Part shown: in pieces, positions 1 to 13,882 of the stretch
Numbering within the stretch: position 1 is the stretch's first letter
How the letters are laid out: the number at the start of each line of letters is the position of its first letter
NCBI GenBank assembly: GCA_000328365.1
Contig: KB299619.1
Span: 370,201-434,200, forward strand
From: Capitella teleta
Lineage: Eukaryota > Annelida > Polychaeta > Capitellidae
Length of the DNA: 64,000 nucleotides
Direction: 5' to 3'
Translations under genes and position numbers: made by a program
Notes under the pieces: generated by a model
Told to the model about the DNA's origin: nothing
Databases searched by the model: none
What the model saw: only the letters and a program-made list of their open reading frames with translations

Positions 1-148
1 AAATCATAGATATGGAGACATGCTTCATATATATAATATGCGTCTGACTGATTGTTGAGGTCAGGGCTGTTGGCTGGCGACAGATTCTCGTTGGACACGT
101 CAGGGGAAACGGCGGTACGAGCAGACGGTCTCTCAGCTGCTGACGATG

Positions 149-3500
<3,352 letters not shown>

Positions 3501-3743
3501 CGATTAATCGTACAAGAGATTATGAGGCTGAGCAATAGTAAATTATGGTCTCAAGACATTCAATTGCGCTCAATTGACTTATTGAAAGGGACACGAAAGG
3601 GAACGTTTGCATTCATGATACAGGTAAAAGATTGAAAGAATAAGAACAGGGTATCGATCAATAACACAAAATATAGCTACTAAATAGCCACTAAAACAGA
3701 GCTGCATAATCATCGTCCCCTTGCGATTGAAATATCCACATTA

Positions 3744-4009
3744 CCGTATAATCTCGATATGTCGAGGTGCAAGGGACCTTCGAAATGACTTCGAGTTATA
3801 GAGCCTTCGAGATATAGGAACATGGATCACGCATGGAAAAATAACACTCCTAATGCATAATACCATAACGCACCAGACCCGTGCTGTGTATTCCATATCA
3901 TAACGTTCAGTGATTGACACTGAACGAAGTTAAAACGAAAGAAGTGAACAAGACTAAGATCGATTGTTTTCTTCCGGTATAGCAAACATACAAGTATTTA
4001 TTTAGAATT

Positions 4010-4050
<41 letters not shown>

Positions 4051-4783
4051 CTGCGTATTTGGAAATTGGGTTGTTTTCACAACTTCTTTACACATGAAAG
4101 GACATCTTCCAGAGAGTCAAATGCTGTTTCAGCATCTGTTCGGCTCTCTAAAAGACAGCAACGCTTCCTCGCGAGTCGACCCAAGACTGCCCTCCGCTCT
4201 TTAATGTACTAAGTGTCCCCTGCCCTTTGAAGTTTTGTGTGCCTTTCATATTTCTCTGATATTGCCGATTTTTAAAGATCACAAACGCTTTGTAGATTTC
4301 TGTAATCGTTGCAAGTCTTTAAACAATGCTGACCACAAAGGAGCGCATTAAATGTGCATCTTTGTTTTCACACCTATTGCGAGTGTGGCGCCCCCACAGT
4401 GACGGCCAGACATGTCCGTTTCATTTATGTTTATTTCGTTTTGCACGAAGCAATCAAACTTTCATTATTCTTCTCAACACCGATGTGTTCGGGTCTTTAC
4501 ACAAGCATGAATAGAATTCGGAAGTTACTCCGAAAATCGCTCGCTGTCAACTTCGAGAAAGGTGTGAATGACGCTGAGTAGACGCTCCGAGTCGAGCAAT
4601 TAGTTGAGTCAGCTTTATCCTATCACAGGCAAAGTTTCTCTAACATTCAACCACGCATGAAAAATTTGCATATTCGAGTTGACTTCGAGATAAAGGTATC
4701 GAAAGTTACCCACGGGACCGGAAAATTGGTTTGACATATAGAGCTTTTCGTGATATGGGAGTTATCATATCGATATTATACTG
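3744..4783. mobile_element. TA-flanked TIR DNA transposon, pogo/Tigger-like, non-autonomous (copy 1)
   Basis: The left end reads CCGTATAATCTCGATATG after a TA at 3742-3743. The right end, reverse-complemented, reads CAGTATAATATCGATATG and is followed by TA at 4784-4785. Subterminal repeats such as TCGAGTTATAGAG and TCGAGTTGACTTCGAG are typical of pogo/Tigger-type elements, which insert at TA. No transposase domain can be read, so it is a non-autonomous derivative. A 37-bp poly(A) tract lies at 4011-4047. Parts of its interior (about 4195-4640) recur at 29872-30277. Confidence 0.75.
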
Positions 4784-4785
4784 TA

Positions 4786-6180
4786 TGTGAGAAAGTCCTT
4801 TGGTCAATGATTGAACAATTGATGATCAATGCTGCCTTGATATTGGAATGCTGGAAGTTCGTCAAACTCATTCTTCTGCTGCGAATAACCGTCACAGAGC
4901 TCATACCATCTGAAAGACCCACACATAAATAAGTGACGTAATATAGCAACAGGGTAAATGGTAAATCACTTTGAGCCTAAATCACTGTGGGCCGAATTCG
5001 GATGGGCCGAAGTTAGTTTAGGCCGAATTCGCTGTCACCCAAGTGATAAGGCCCTTTATGCAGTCTCTCTGCACTGAAGTACGGGACGTGGAGAAAGTGA
5101 CGAAATATTTAAACTTTTCCCATTTTCCGCGGCATTCTTGAGCCTCCTGTTTGGCCTTCTTCTTGGTTCCCTGGACGCTCCATTCTACAGTGCCCCTTTG
5201 CTTCATGAATTTGCTAACCAAACCCACTCAGAATGATTCCATTAATTTCGACTCAATGCGTGAAAATGAACAAGCTTCATATTCATACTATGCGAATTAT
5301 ATGTTTTGACTAAATATATTTTCATGTACAGGTAGAAGGCCGTAGGATGTAGGCCACTGGTCCCCTGTGCATATATACAGAGTGGGCCAAAAGTAGTCTA
5401 TCTACTCCATGTTAAATATATTTTTTTTTATCATTGTTATTTCTTGAGTAGGTCGCTACATTACACGATAAATTAACACTCCATACAGAGAACCCGCGAA
5501 TTTTGAATCTCTATAGATTATATTGAAATGATGAAAACGAAAAATATGAGACCTTTACGTTTAAAGGGTTGTTGCGATCTATGTTTCAGTCCCCAGTGCA
5601 TTCAGACAGGATCAGTTTGAATCACGCACAACCTGCTTGGTGATTAAGTAAAAACCAATCATTCAAACGACTTTTATCGTTATTCTGCGTCCACAAATGC
5701 CTTGCAGAGCCCTCTCAGTGAACTTGTTACGTTCAGAAGCTTCTCAGTCTTAAAAATATCGCACAGCAACGTACGCAAATACACGAACATGGCTCATGTA
5801 TTTCGCGAAATTCTTGGCTCGTGTATTTCGTGCTATTTCGCTCCTTTACTGAGATTACTACCTATACCACCTAGCGCGATTGGCATGCGTACAATGAAGT
5901 TAAACAATGCAGTTGTAAAACGTACAACGATATATCATCTAGGCCTAGGGTACTGCTAGTAATAGTGTACATGGTTGGTACTAGATTGCGCGATTGGGTA
6001 TCGCCTTTGAAGACAAAGCAAATCGCTTTGATGTTGGGGATTAAAGACGCCGCCGCGAAGCCTCTGTTCTTTTCATTCGGCCGCTTGCGCACCTTCAAAC
6101 GACGCCAACCGGACCATCTGCTTAATTAGTTTTCCGCTGTTTTCCTCAATTGCGATTGTGTTGATCTTGTGAAGTTCTTT
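4786..6180. other. Intergenic, no gene seen
   Basis: AT-rich sequence without a convincing coding stretch. It holds three copies of a GGCCGAA word at about 4989-5030, two of them within GGCCGAATTCG, and a transposon-like terminus at 5378. Weak open frames on the minus strand at 5018-5227 show no recognisable domain. Confidence 0.6.
5378..5411 (+). mobile_element. Transposon terminus, Tc1/mariner-pogo type
   Basis: CAGAGTGGGCCAAAAGTAG follows a TA dinucleotide. The next 34 bases closely match the sequence at 24877-24910, which also follows TA. Two unlinked loci sharing a TA-flanked terminus of this style is what IS630-Tc1-mariner-type insertions leave. The opposite end was not found. Confidence 0.45.
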
Positions 6181-6185
6181 GTCGG

Positions 6186-6240
6186 TGACGGTCATCAAAC
6201 GGATCAAACGATTGCGTCAGAGGGGAACGCCAGCATAAAA
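6186..6240 (+). promoter_or_regulatory. Core promoter of the 289-aa gene: CRE-like and C/EBP-CRE sites plus TATA-like box
   Basis: A CRE-like TGACGGTCA sits at 6186-6194. ATTGCGTCA at 6211-6219 is, on the other strand, TGACGCAAT, containing the chimeric C/EBP-CRE octamer bound by ATF4 and C/EBP dimers in known systems. A TATA-like CATAAAA lies at about 6234-6240. A start of transcription around 6262-6270, in a pyrimidine-rich stretch, would be at normal TATA spacing. Assignment to the downstream gene is inferred from position. Confidence 0.45.
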
Positions 6241-6264
6241 CTCGGCGTTCATCTGCGTTCATCG

Positions 6265-6369
6265 TTCTTTCTCTTCTTGACGTTCGTCTGAATCACTGAG
6301 CGATTTCTCCTCGGAACTCTACTCTCTAGCGAACTCTTTATTCCCTGGATAACTATTCATCCACATTTC
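6265..6369 (+). other. Predicted noncoding first exon (5' UTR) of the 289-aa gene
   Basis: About 105 nt with no ATG lies between the predicted start of transcription and a consensus splice donor, TTC|GTAAGT, at 6370. The matching acceptor (TTTTCTTGCGTAG) is at 7934-7946, just before the coding exon. The exact 5' end is a guess from TATA spacing. Confidence 0.4.
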
Positions 6370-6741
6370 GTAAGTTTAATCCACTCGCTAATTCCCAAGC
6401 ATCGATTGATTATTGACGTCTAATTAATACATAACGACATTGTTCGCTCTTTCGAGTTTTGTCAACACCAGGGCCACATTGGAGCACGGGATGCATCATT
6501 GAGTTGTATTCTAGAACTTATTACAATTTTGTTACATCTTTCAAAACAATCAGATATACGAGCATTTAATTAAATCGTAGACTTTTGCGGAAATCGTGAT
6601 ATTCTCGTTCCGTTCGAAATTATTAATTTGTATTTTTGTGCATCGTATCGATCCCCAACCCTCGCCCCAGTTCTTTTGAGGCCTTTTCACTTCATAAAGT
6701 TTGTTTGACTTCAAGTTTCGTAATAATTAGTATATAATATA

Positions 6742-7520
6742 CAGTAAAAGCTCGTTACAACGACACTCAATACACTGACAAATTCACTTATCGACAGCTT
6801 TTTGGTCGAAACCGATCTGCCACAATGTTAAAAGCCCGATACACTGACAAAATTCACTGTTCCGACACTGACAGGCAAAACGTCAAACAAATGTGCCTTT
6901 AACATTGAAATCTAGCTCATTACAACGACAGGCCGTCGCCTTGAGGTCGCTCATGTTCAATGACACGCGACTTTCTCCGATGTTCATTGACCCACGACGG
7001 ACGACTCACATAAATTAAAGTTTTGATGTTGTCGGCATGTTATTGTTGCAATGTTTGTTTAAGCCTTTGTAAAAATATCAAAGGTTCAATTCAATGGTTT
7101 GTTGGTAAACAGCTCAGATGAAAGAATTAAAGCTGTGAACGCCGACGCTGAACAAAGAGTGAAATGCACATCTCCCGCTCAATTAAAGCAACGGATAGGT
7201 AGCCGATGATCGGAAAAATACTCTATGAATATTCAATGAACTCCGGCGACAGAGCGAGCGCTCGAGGTGTGAATTCACAGCTTTTGCTTATGAAAGAATA
7301 ATGTTTGATTTCTTCAAGAAATAAAGATGTAAGGCCTAAACTATCCTTCAAATTCATAAAATTGTTCTTCCTTGTTACAACACAGTATGCATGCTAGGTA
7401 ACACTACATACAGTAAACCAATAGGCATTATGGAGTGACCATCATATGACGGTCAGTCAATATTTGATGTTATGGGCCANATTCATTACACTGACAAATT
7501 CGTTACAACGACCGATTTGC
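6742..7520 (+). mobile_element. pogo/Tigger-like element, partial, running into an assembly gap
   Basis: CAGTAAAAGCTCGTTACAAC follows TA at 6740-6741 and is a pogo/Tigger-style end. The subterminal motif ACACTGACAAA-TTC recurs at about 6771, 6841 and 7487, and TTACAACGAC recurs at about 6754, 6917 and 7502. The copy at 7486-7520 is in the same orientation as the left end, so a second element may start at the gap. No transposase was read. Confidence 0.55.
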
Positions 7521-7619
7521 NNNNNNNNNNNNNNNNNNNNNNNNNNNNNNNNNNNNNNNNNNNNNNNNNNNNNNNNNNNNNNNNNNNNNNNNNNNNNNNN
7601 NNNNNNNNNNNNNNNNNNN
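7521..7619. other. Assembly gap (Ns)
   Basis: A run of Ns directly after pogo-like repeat sequence. A repeat-induced assembly break is likely. Confidence 0.99.
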
Positions 7620-7951
7620 AAACAAATTGTCTGCAGACATTTATTGGTATTTTAATTATGTGCTAAAGGAAGCGAAGGGAATAATAGAAAAATGTGTTGA
7701 CTGCATGGCCCTCAATCTCTCTTCTTGCTTTTCAAAGAGTTGACAAAAGTTGACCCCCCCCAAAAAAAAGTCAAAAAAAGAAAAAAAAAAAAAAAAAAAA
7801 AAGGGTCGAGGGGGCATACAGATCAAATGAATATTCTTGCGCCAATCTGATAACCACAGATGCCACATTCGCAGATCAAAACTTCTCCTTTCGTTAATTT
7901 TAATGAAATCGTGAAAACCCACATTTAACTTTATTTTCTTGCGTAGGCGCC

Positions 7952-8821
7952 ATGGCTTGTTCTCCTTCAGTCGTCACTCGCAGCTGCAGCGTCCGCTGTC
8001 GACACTCGACGCCTCTTCCCAAGCGTCGCTCTCTCGGTCTCCTTCAGCCGCAGCTGGCAGCCGTCACCTGCGATATCGACTTGGACATCTCCGTCACAAG
8101 CCTCCCGCAGGCAGCACCCGCCAACTGTGCCATGGAGCTTCCCTTAGCACAGCTGCCAGCAGCCACCAGCTGCGATCTGATCTCCAGCCAGCCACACTCC
8201 CGATGTGCCTTCAACTTCAGCCTCACTCAGCCGCCAATGACCTCCAGCGGTTATCTGGACCTGACCAGTATCCTGTCCTCAGTCGCTCCTAGCATGCATC
8301 TCGACATCACCCCCACCCCCCGTCGACCCCGCCATGGACTGTCCAGGTTCCGGACCAGCACCCCAACGAAGCTCGTGGAAGCCTGCTTCATTTTTTCGTC
8401 TGACCTCTCGTCCATCGCTAATTTGCCCTCGACGAGACAGCCCAGGCGACCTGTTCCTCGCACGACGCTTCGCTCAGTCTGCTCCAGAAACACAGATCTG
8501 GCGCTGCCCGTTCAGTCTGCGGAGGACAGAGTGAACATCTGGTTGCAGACCTCTTCTGACCAACATGACGTCACCAGTCACGAGGCATCAGAACCGAGGC
8601 GGATGTCCAGGTTCTGCAGGGGTCTCCGCTCTTGGGCTCAGAGTTCAACCGAGATGCTCAGCTCAGCTGTTGCCATGGAAACAATGGCGAAGAGGAAGAA
8701 CGAAGAGAATGAAAAGAAGAGGGACGAGAAAGAGAAGAAGAAATGGAGATCGCACGTCAAACGCATCAAGAAGAATCTGCGAAATCTGCGCAAAATTCGC
8801 GTCGAGTTCCGGGGTGCTTGA
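7952..8821 (+). CDS. Unrecognised 289-aa protein with basic C-terminus and terminal RVxF motif
   Basis: I do not recognise this family. The ATG has a strong context (GCGCCATGG) six bases after a good splice acceptor (AG at 7945-7946), so the whole protein sits in one exon. Residues 1-240 are rich in Ser, Pro, Leu and Thr and look disordered. Short acidic-hydrophobic motifs follow Cys, Tyr or His at intervals (CDIDLDI at 40, CAMELPL at 59, CDLIS at 74, CAFNFSL at 85, YLDLTSI at 101, HLDITPT at 116). Residues 246-289 are a highly charged, mostly basic, probably helical tail with nuclear-localisation-like runs. It ends KIRVEFRGA, where RVEF fits the PP1-docking RVxF consensus. Stress-type promoter motifs upstream and an AU-rich 3' UTR suggest a tightly controlled transcript. 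Function is unknown, and a chance open frame is possible but less likely given splice, Kozak and poly(A) signals. Confidence 0.6.
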   Translation: MACSPSVVTRSCSVRCRHSTPLPKRRSLGLLQPQLAAVTCDIDLDISVTSLPQAAPANCAMELPLAQLPAATSCDLISSQPHSRCAFNFSLTQPPMTSSGYLDLTSILSSVAPSMHLDITPTPRRPRHGLSRFRTSTPTKLVEACFIFSSDLSSIANLPSTRQPRRPVPRTTLRSVCSRNTDLALPVQSAEDRVNIWLQTSSDQHDVTSHEASEPRRMSRFCRGLRSWAQSSTEMLSSAVAMETMAKRKNEENEKKRDEKEKKKWRSHVKRIKKNLRNLRKIRVEFRGA

Positions 8822-9000
8822 AACATCGAACGTTATGATTTGACGTTAGGAATACCCTGCATTCTGACTGTGTTCATTCCGTGCTTGCATTCCTTGGTGC
8901 TTCGGATTTGTCCGAATCAATTGACTTTTGATTTATTTATACTTATAATTTCAACCTATTCAATTATAATTATATTGCAATAAAATATGTTTTGAATTCT
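8822..9000 (+). terminator. 3' UTR with AU-rich element and poly(A) signal
   Basis: After the TGA at 8819-8821 the UTR carries TTGATTTATTTATACTTAT at about 8927-8945, an AU-rich instability-type element. AATAAA is at 8979-8984, followed by a GT-rich stretch. The short UTR and this arrangement support a real transcript end. Confidence 0.6.
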
Positions 9001-9194
9001 GTATATAACACGTGTTGTCATATTTTATATTGAGTCGCCAAAAAAAAAAACTACTAGTAGTAAGTACATGCACGTCTTCAATAGGCCATGGAGCAGCGTG
9101 AACTGAATTTATCCTGTTAGTCCGTTGGCTTTGTTGAGTATCCTCCCAGGACTACTTATTCGGAAGTTAGAGTTTCTAACGGCAACGGAGACAG

Positions 9195-9302
9195 AATATG
9201 TGAGGTGTTGTAGGAACGCATAATTAATAAATAATATGTGAGGTGTTGTAGAAACGCATAATTAATAAATAATATGTGAGGTGTTGTAGAAACGCATAAT
9301 TG
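9195..9302. repeat. 38-bp tandem repeat, about 2.8 copies
   Basis: The unit begins AATATGTGAGGTGTTGTAGA and ends ATTAATAAAT. Copies start at 9195, 9233 and 9271 and differ at one or two positions, indicating recent local duplication. Confidence 0.95.
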
Positions 9303-12300
9303 CACTTCTGATGGAAGGAGGATTTTATTGAAAACGAATCCAACAATGCATGAAAGGTTATCATAATTATGTGGTCGCCCACTGCCTCAAAACAGGCCAA
9401 CAAATATCGCTCCATGACAAAACAATAGGAGCAAGTTTTAAAGCGTTGTTCGAGGGCACAAATAGATAGAGTAAGAATAAGCTGTTTGGTGTCGAATGTT
9501 ACGTCAATGAAGTTCATCTTTCAGATCTTTCTCCATCAGCAGAGAAACAAAGTCAGGACGACTGGACGACCAGATCATGGAGTTGGAATAAGTTGCTCTC
9601 ACTCAATATCCATGATCAGATCGCGTTCTTGTGAACTATTTGAACGTTATGATGGAGAACGAATTGCAGTTTTGTCAGTGATTCTGGTGATTCATAACGT
9701 TGTGATGTTTCTTGCATCGACCCCTCTACAGTGGAATGGTGCATGGGCGATAACTTCTTGTCGATGGAGATGAATAAATGAGCCGAGTTCAGTTTGACAT
9801 CATATCATTATAAAATTTTACAATCGGTGTTGGTTTTGAAATTGAGAGAAAATCAGAAACAGGACACATAGAACGACTCCCAATTAATGACGTATTAACG
9901 CTATTATTATTCAGGGCGAAGATTCAGTAGGTCGATATTTCATCATAATTGAGGAACTCTTAATTAAACTATTAAAGTACATGTATCTTCTAAATACTTT
10001 ACTTTACACTCAACCGTCAACAGAGATTGCTTCGCTAGCTTATCTCGACCGCTCTTTCCTTTCCTTCCGCTTTATCTGCTTAAAGCGTCTAGCGGGACTT
10101 CTGGGACGTCTGATGTGCTTCGAGAACTGGAATCCCAGCAGCGTTGGCTTACGACTTTGGAAAGCGCCGAGACGCATGCGCGGTTCATTCGACAGCTTGG
10201 CTTCCAAACAATAACTCGCAGCTGCTGAATGGAAAAAAGAAAGGCGCCGATCGAACTACGTATTTCATTTCCTTATAAATTAATCTGGAAACTTTCACTT
10301 TTATGAATGCCATTTTTCTGGCATTTTTCAGCCATTTACTAAATTGGCCCGCTCTCCTGTCCGCCGCCGCAAAGTATTTAATCTCCCAAAGTTGTACATC
10401 TTCTTATGAGTATTACGTTAATTATTACGACCAATATCACAAAACGAGAATCCACGAATAATTAAGATGCCTGCAATGTGAGATGGCAATCCGGCTCTGC
10501 CTTATGGCATGCAATCATGATTAGTATTCAACCCTCATTAATTATGACATGCAATGGGCACCGTGATCCACCTCTGATTAATGATAGTGGTGAGAAGATA
10601 ATAATTAGCACAATTCTCATAATTGTAAGAAGCCTGAGAATTAAATGTGGCGTGAGTTGTATTTTACCGGGGGCTTTTCCAAGAAAAGAGAGATGCCAAT
10701 GGATTGCACTATTCCTGGAAATTCTTGACTATATGTCAATGAAATAATCCGATTATCAATCATTACTGTTTCCAATTATATAGCTTCCTGGATAAGCTGC
10801 TAATTCCGTTAATTCTATGGAAATATTTCGAATTCCACATTCCACGTGTGAGGTTGCACGAGTTTGCATCTGTTCACATTAGCCGTACCAATGGTCCGCT
10901 CTTGATAACGAGCGTTCAAGTGCATTCAATGCGAAACCGAGAAGTGGGCCAATTTTGCGCTTTCCGCACTTGCGTACTCGATGAGTTTGCATGCAGATCG
11001 GTCAAGACTCGTGTCACTCGGACAAAGCCCGTTGTCCATGCTATGATTAATGATTTCTGGAAGGGTCAGCACTGGGTCCACTGTCGGTCATCCCACGAAC
11101 ATCAGTCACATATCAACAATCGATATTCACCCAATGCCACGATCCACTTTTCCCCGCACAGGACATGTGATTTGTGCATGGCGCTTTTTGTTCTGGATGA
11201 GGCCTCCTCTTCGGTACGTATTCCGTAATGCCCTGCGACACCTAACCCGCTTGTATATGAGGGTGTCAGCAAACACTTCCACCTCTTAGCCCAGGGTAAT
11301 TATATCGCAAACCACACGCACTGATGTCATCGCCCTTTGTGCAGAATCTAATCAAAAGGTTCAACTCACCCCAGCACCTGTGCCGTGAGTTAGTTCTCTT
11401 ACCTCGGCACCACAGCGAGCGCATTATGTTTTGACTTCGCCGTTTGTAGTACGAGGTGACCTTGAATCCGCTCGTGTCTAAACAAGGTTCTCATTTACAT
11501 TTAGTGGAATTACGTCCATGTATAAGTATGCATGCAATTGCGATAGATGTACTGTGACCGCGTAATGAATCTTAATAATTATAATTAATATAAAATTTTA
11601 ATTATCCATTCGCAATTTCGCTATTTCACAGTGACCCTATAGCAACGAGGAAGAATAATTATCCTTCCTCCATGTATTATTGAATCAGGTAATTAGGAAT
11701 GGCTCAGAAGGGCTTCGAACTCAGACATTTGCTGACATCGCAACAGAAATGAAGTCGATTCGACCTAAAATTTGATGCTCACAAAACCAAAGGGCCAAAA
11801 TAATGCCATGTGATGTGTGAGAAATTGACGCGGTTGTGACAATTGCCTTGCATTTTACTCTGCCGCATGGTGTCGTAAAAGGCCTCGTTAAACAAAAAGG
11901 TTGTCATTTCATATTCCGTTCAAATACTTTTCATGTATTTGAGATAATAATTAGCTCAAATATCTATCAAAAGTATTGACGTTTCAATTATTGTGGTCAA
12001 CTATCTCTCTTGAGTACGACGTTTCTATCAATTCGGTATCCGATCAAGCCGATGTACTTTGGCATAACTTACAGACCGGTCCGAGCATAACCATCGACTT
12101 CAGAGTGACTTAACAAGACTATGCCACGAGAAATACTAACTTAATTAATTATTTCTCTATTGCGCCATCTCGAATAGCTATTTCTACTTTATGATTTCGA
12201 TGTCGGATAGCGCTACAAATATGTCTACGAACCATATAAAACGATAATTCCCTTCTAAAACAATGTGAATTTCCATAAATGTTTTATTGATATTCGCTAA

Positions 12301-12744
12301 TATAGCAATGATATCTCTGGCTGGTCTTGGATCACATATCTGATTGCTAAACATCGAAGATGGATAGCTCAACAGCAAAGATAGCGCGCCTTGTCAACAT
12401 GCATTCCCTAAGGTATATATATGAAATCCCGAATCAGGGTTTTACCCACCGCGAATCCGGATTCGTATGAATAATCATAACGGCCAACAATGAGCGGAGG
12501 CGTTATGAAATTGCATTTTAATACATTCGGTGAATGGCGACAGTGATCTATGCTATTTGTCTATTTAAACGCGTTCATTATGCGCGGATTATGCACTGAA
12601 ACGCACAACGCTGATTGGCTGGCCGACACACCGAGTGGTGTAATTACTAATCATACACACATGCACCTGTGCAATAGGTGTTGCGAACCCCTTAGATTAT
12701 AATTTACGTTTCCCGCAGGAAAGCTCCTCCAATCGACGACACGG
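9303..12744. other. Intergenic, no gene seen
   Basis: No open frame here shows a recognisable domain. From about 10.0 to 11.3 kb the sequence is less AT-rich and has many homeodomain-like TAATTA/TTAATTA words, so it could be regulatory, but I cannot show this. A short noncoding-looking frame at 9486-9773 was judged spurious. Confidence 0.5.
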
Positions 12745-12753
12745 TAGATCTTT

Positions 12754-13010
12754 CTAATTGGACGTGGTTGAAGGGGCCTCTTGGCGAATGTGTCGCTCAT
12801 TTGCGGGACTCTTGAAGGACTGCGTCCATCCACCGTCCTTGTAGCCGTCTGGAGAGATGAGTCCTTGTGCGTCCTGTCGCCATCGCGTTGACGTGACGAT
12901 TTCATCCAACAGCAGTGTCCTCGTTATGTCGTCCTTGAGGAAGACGACATCAACAGCCTTTCTGCTTCTGTGGTCGTGATTCACGAGTGGATCAAATGTG
13001 AAGCGTCTTT
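12754..13010 (-). CDS. Candidate coding exon, unrecognised
   Basis: On the minus strand a CAG acceptor (TAATATTGACAG) precedes an 85-codon open stretch beginning in codon phase 1. It reads RRFTFDPLVNHDHRSRK, then a charged segment with DDITRTLLLDE and a Trp/Gly-containing tail, and stops at 12754. Its amino-acid composition resembles a soluble protein more than the surrounding translations do. No ATG, partner exon or poly(A) signal was found, so it may be a last exon, an exon fragment or chance. I do not recognise the family. Confidence 0.25.
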
Positions 13011-13030
13011 CTGTCAATATTATTATACAG

Positions 13031-13880
13031 ATAACTTATAAGAGTGCAATCATAGTATTTCGAAAGCGTATTCGTATTTCATCGAATCAATGAAATCGGA
13101 TAGAAAAGGAATAGAGTATACCAACATAGAACATATACAAATGATTAGATGGGCAGTGTATTCCAACTTATCTACTACTTGGATGAGTGATGAGCGATGG
13201 GTTAAAGTGGTTTTAATTTTGAGTTTCCTTTTAATTGTATAACAACACATGTCTCATGTGTATACATGTTTATACATGCATGTAATTAAGCTCCTTCGGA
13301 TGAGAGCTTCATATGTAGCCTTATGTATCGATCCCTATAAGCATTCTTTTGAGAAGATCTCATTCTTAGGGTCAGATATTGCGACTCATCTGTTATTCAT
13401 GGTCCATGCTGACATGCCAAGTACGCCGTCGGCTGCCGCGTGACCCCTCCGTGACCTTCACTTCCAATCGCGACTTTTTTTGTCGCAGGAATCTCGCTGT
13501 TCTGACATTCTATTAACCTCGATGGACAGCTGTTGAAATGAACATAGTTTCTTGCTGTGAGTGTCCAGAACGCTATAGGTGAGTCATTATTTGAGAACAA
13601 TGACCGCCAATGGAGCTGACCATCATCCGCCCATAACAACCACTCATTCATTCATTATGTAGGTATGCTCTAATTGGATATCTTAATCCATAATTTATTA
13701 ATTTATTCTAGGTTTTGGATACGCGTGTTACTTAAAATGCTAGACATTAATTAAATTAAATTAATTTAATTTATAATATTAATTAATTTATATTATTATT
13801 AATTAATATAAAATTACACAGCAGTACATGGATGGTTTGGAAATAGCATTGGAAATCATAGGCGTGGTTTAATAAACTAA
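13031..13880. other. Intergenic, no gene seen
   Basis: Includes an AT-only stretch at about 13744-13815 made of TTAATT/AATTAA words that can fold back on themselves. No coding signal was recognised. Confidence 0.5.
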
Positions 13881-13882
13881 TA

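Larger units (their letters stand above)
6370..7946 (+). other. Predicted 5' UTR intron of the 289-aa gene
   Basis: The intron runs from GTAAGT to CGTAG. It contains pogo-like repeat sequence (6742-7520), an assembly gap (7521-7619), a single N at 7480 and an A-rich run at about 7763-7802. No coding exon was recognised inside it. Confidence 0.4.

Noticed and set aside
9486-9773. 95-codon open frame on the plus strand
   Set aside because: No domain, no splice or poly(A) context, and composition like chance translation.
10848-11289. Overlapping open frames of 79-126 codons
   Set aside because: Two frames are open over the same DNA, neither with recognisable motifs; it looks like a GC-richer noncoding stretch.
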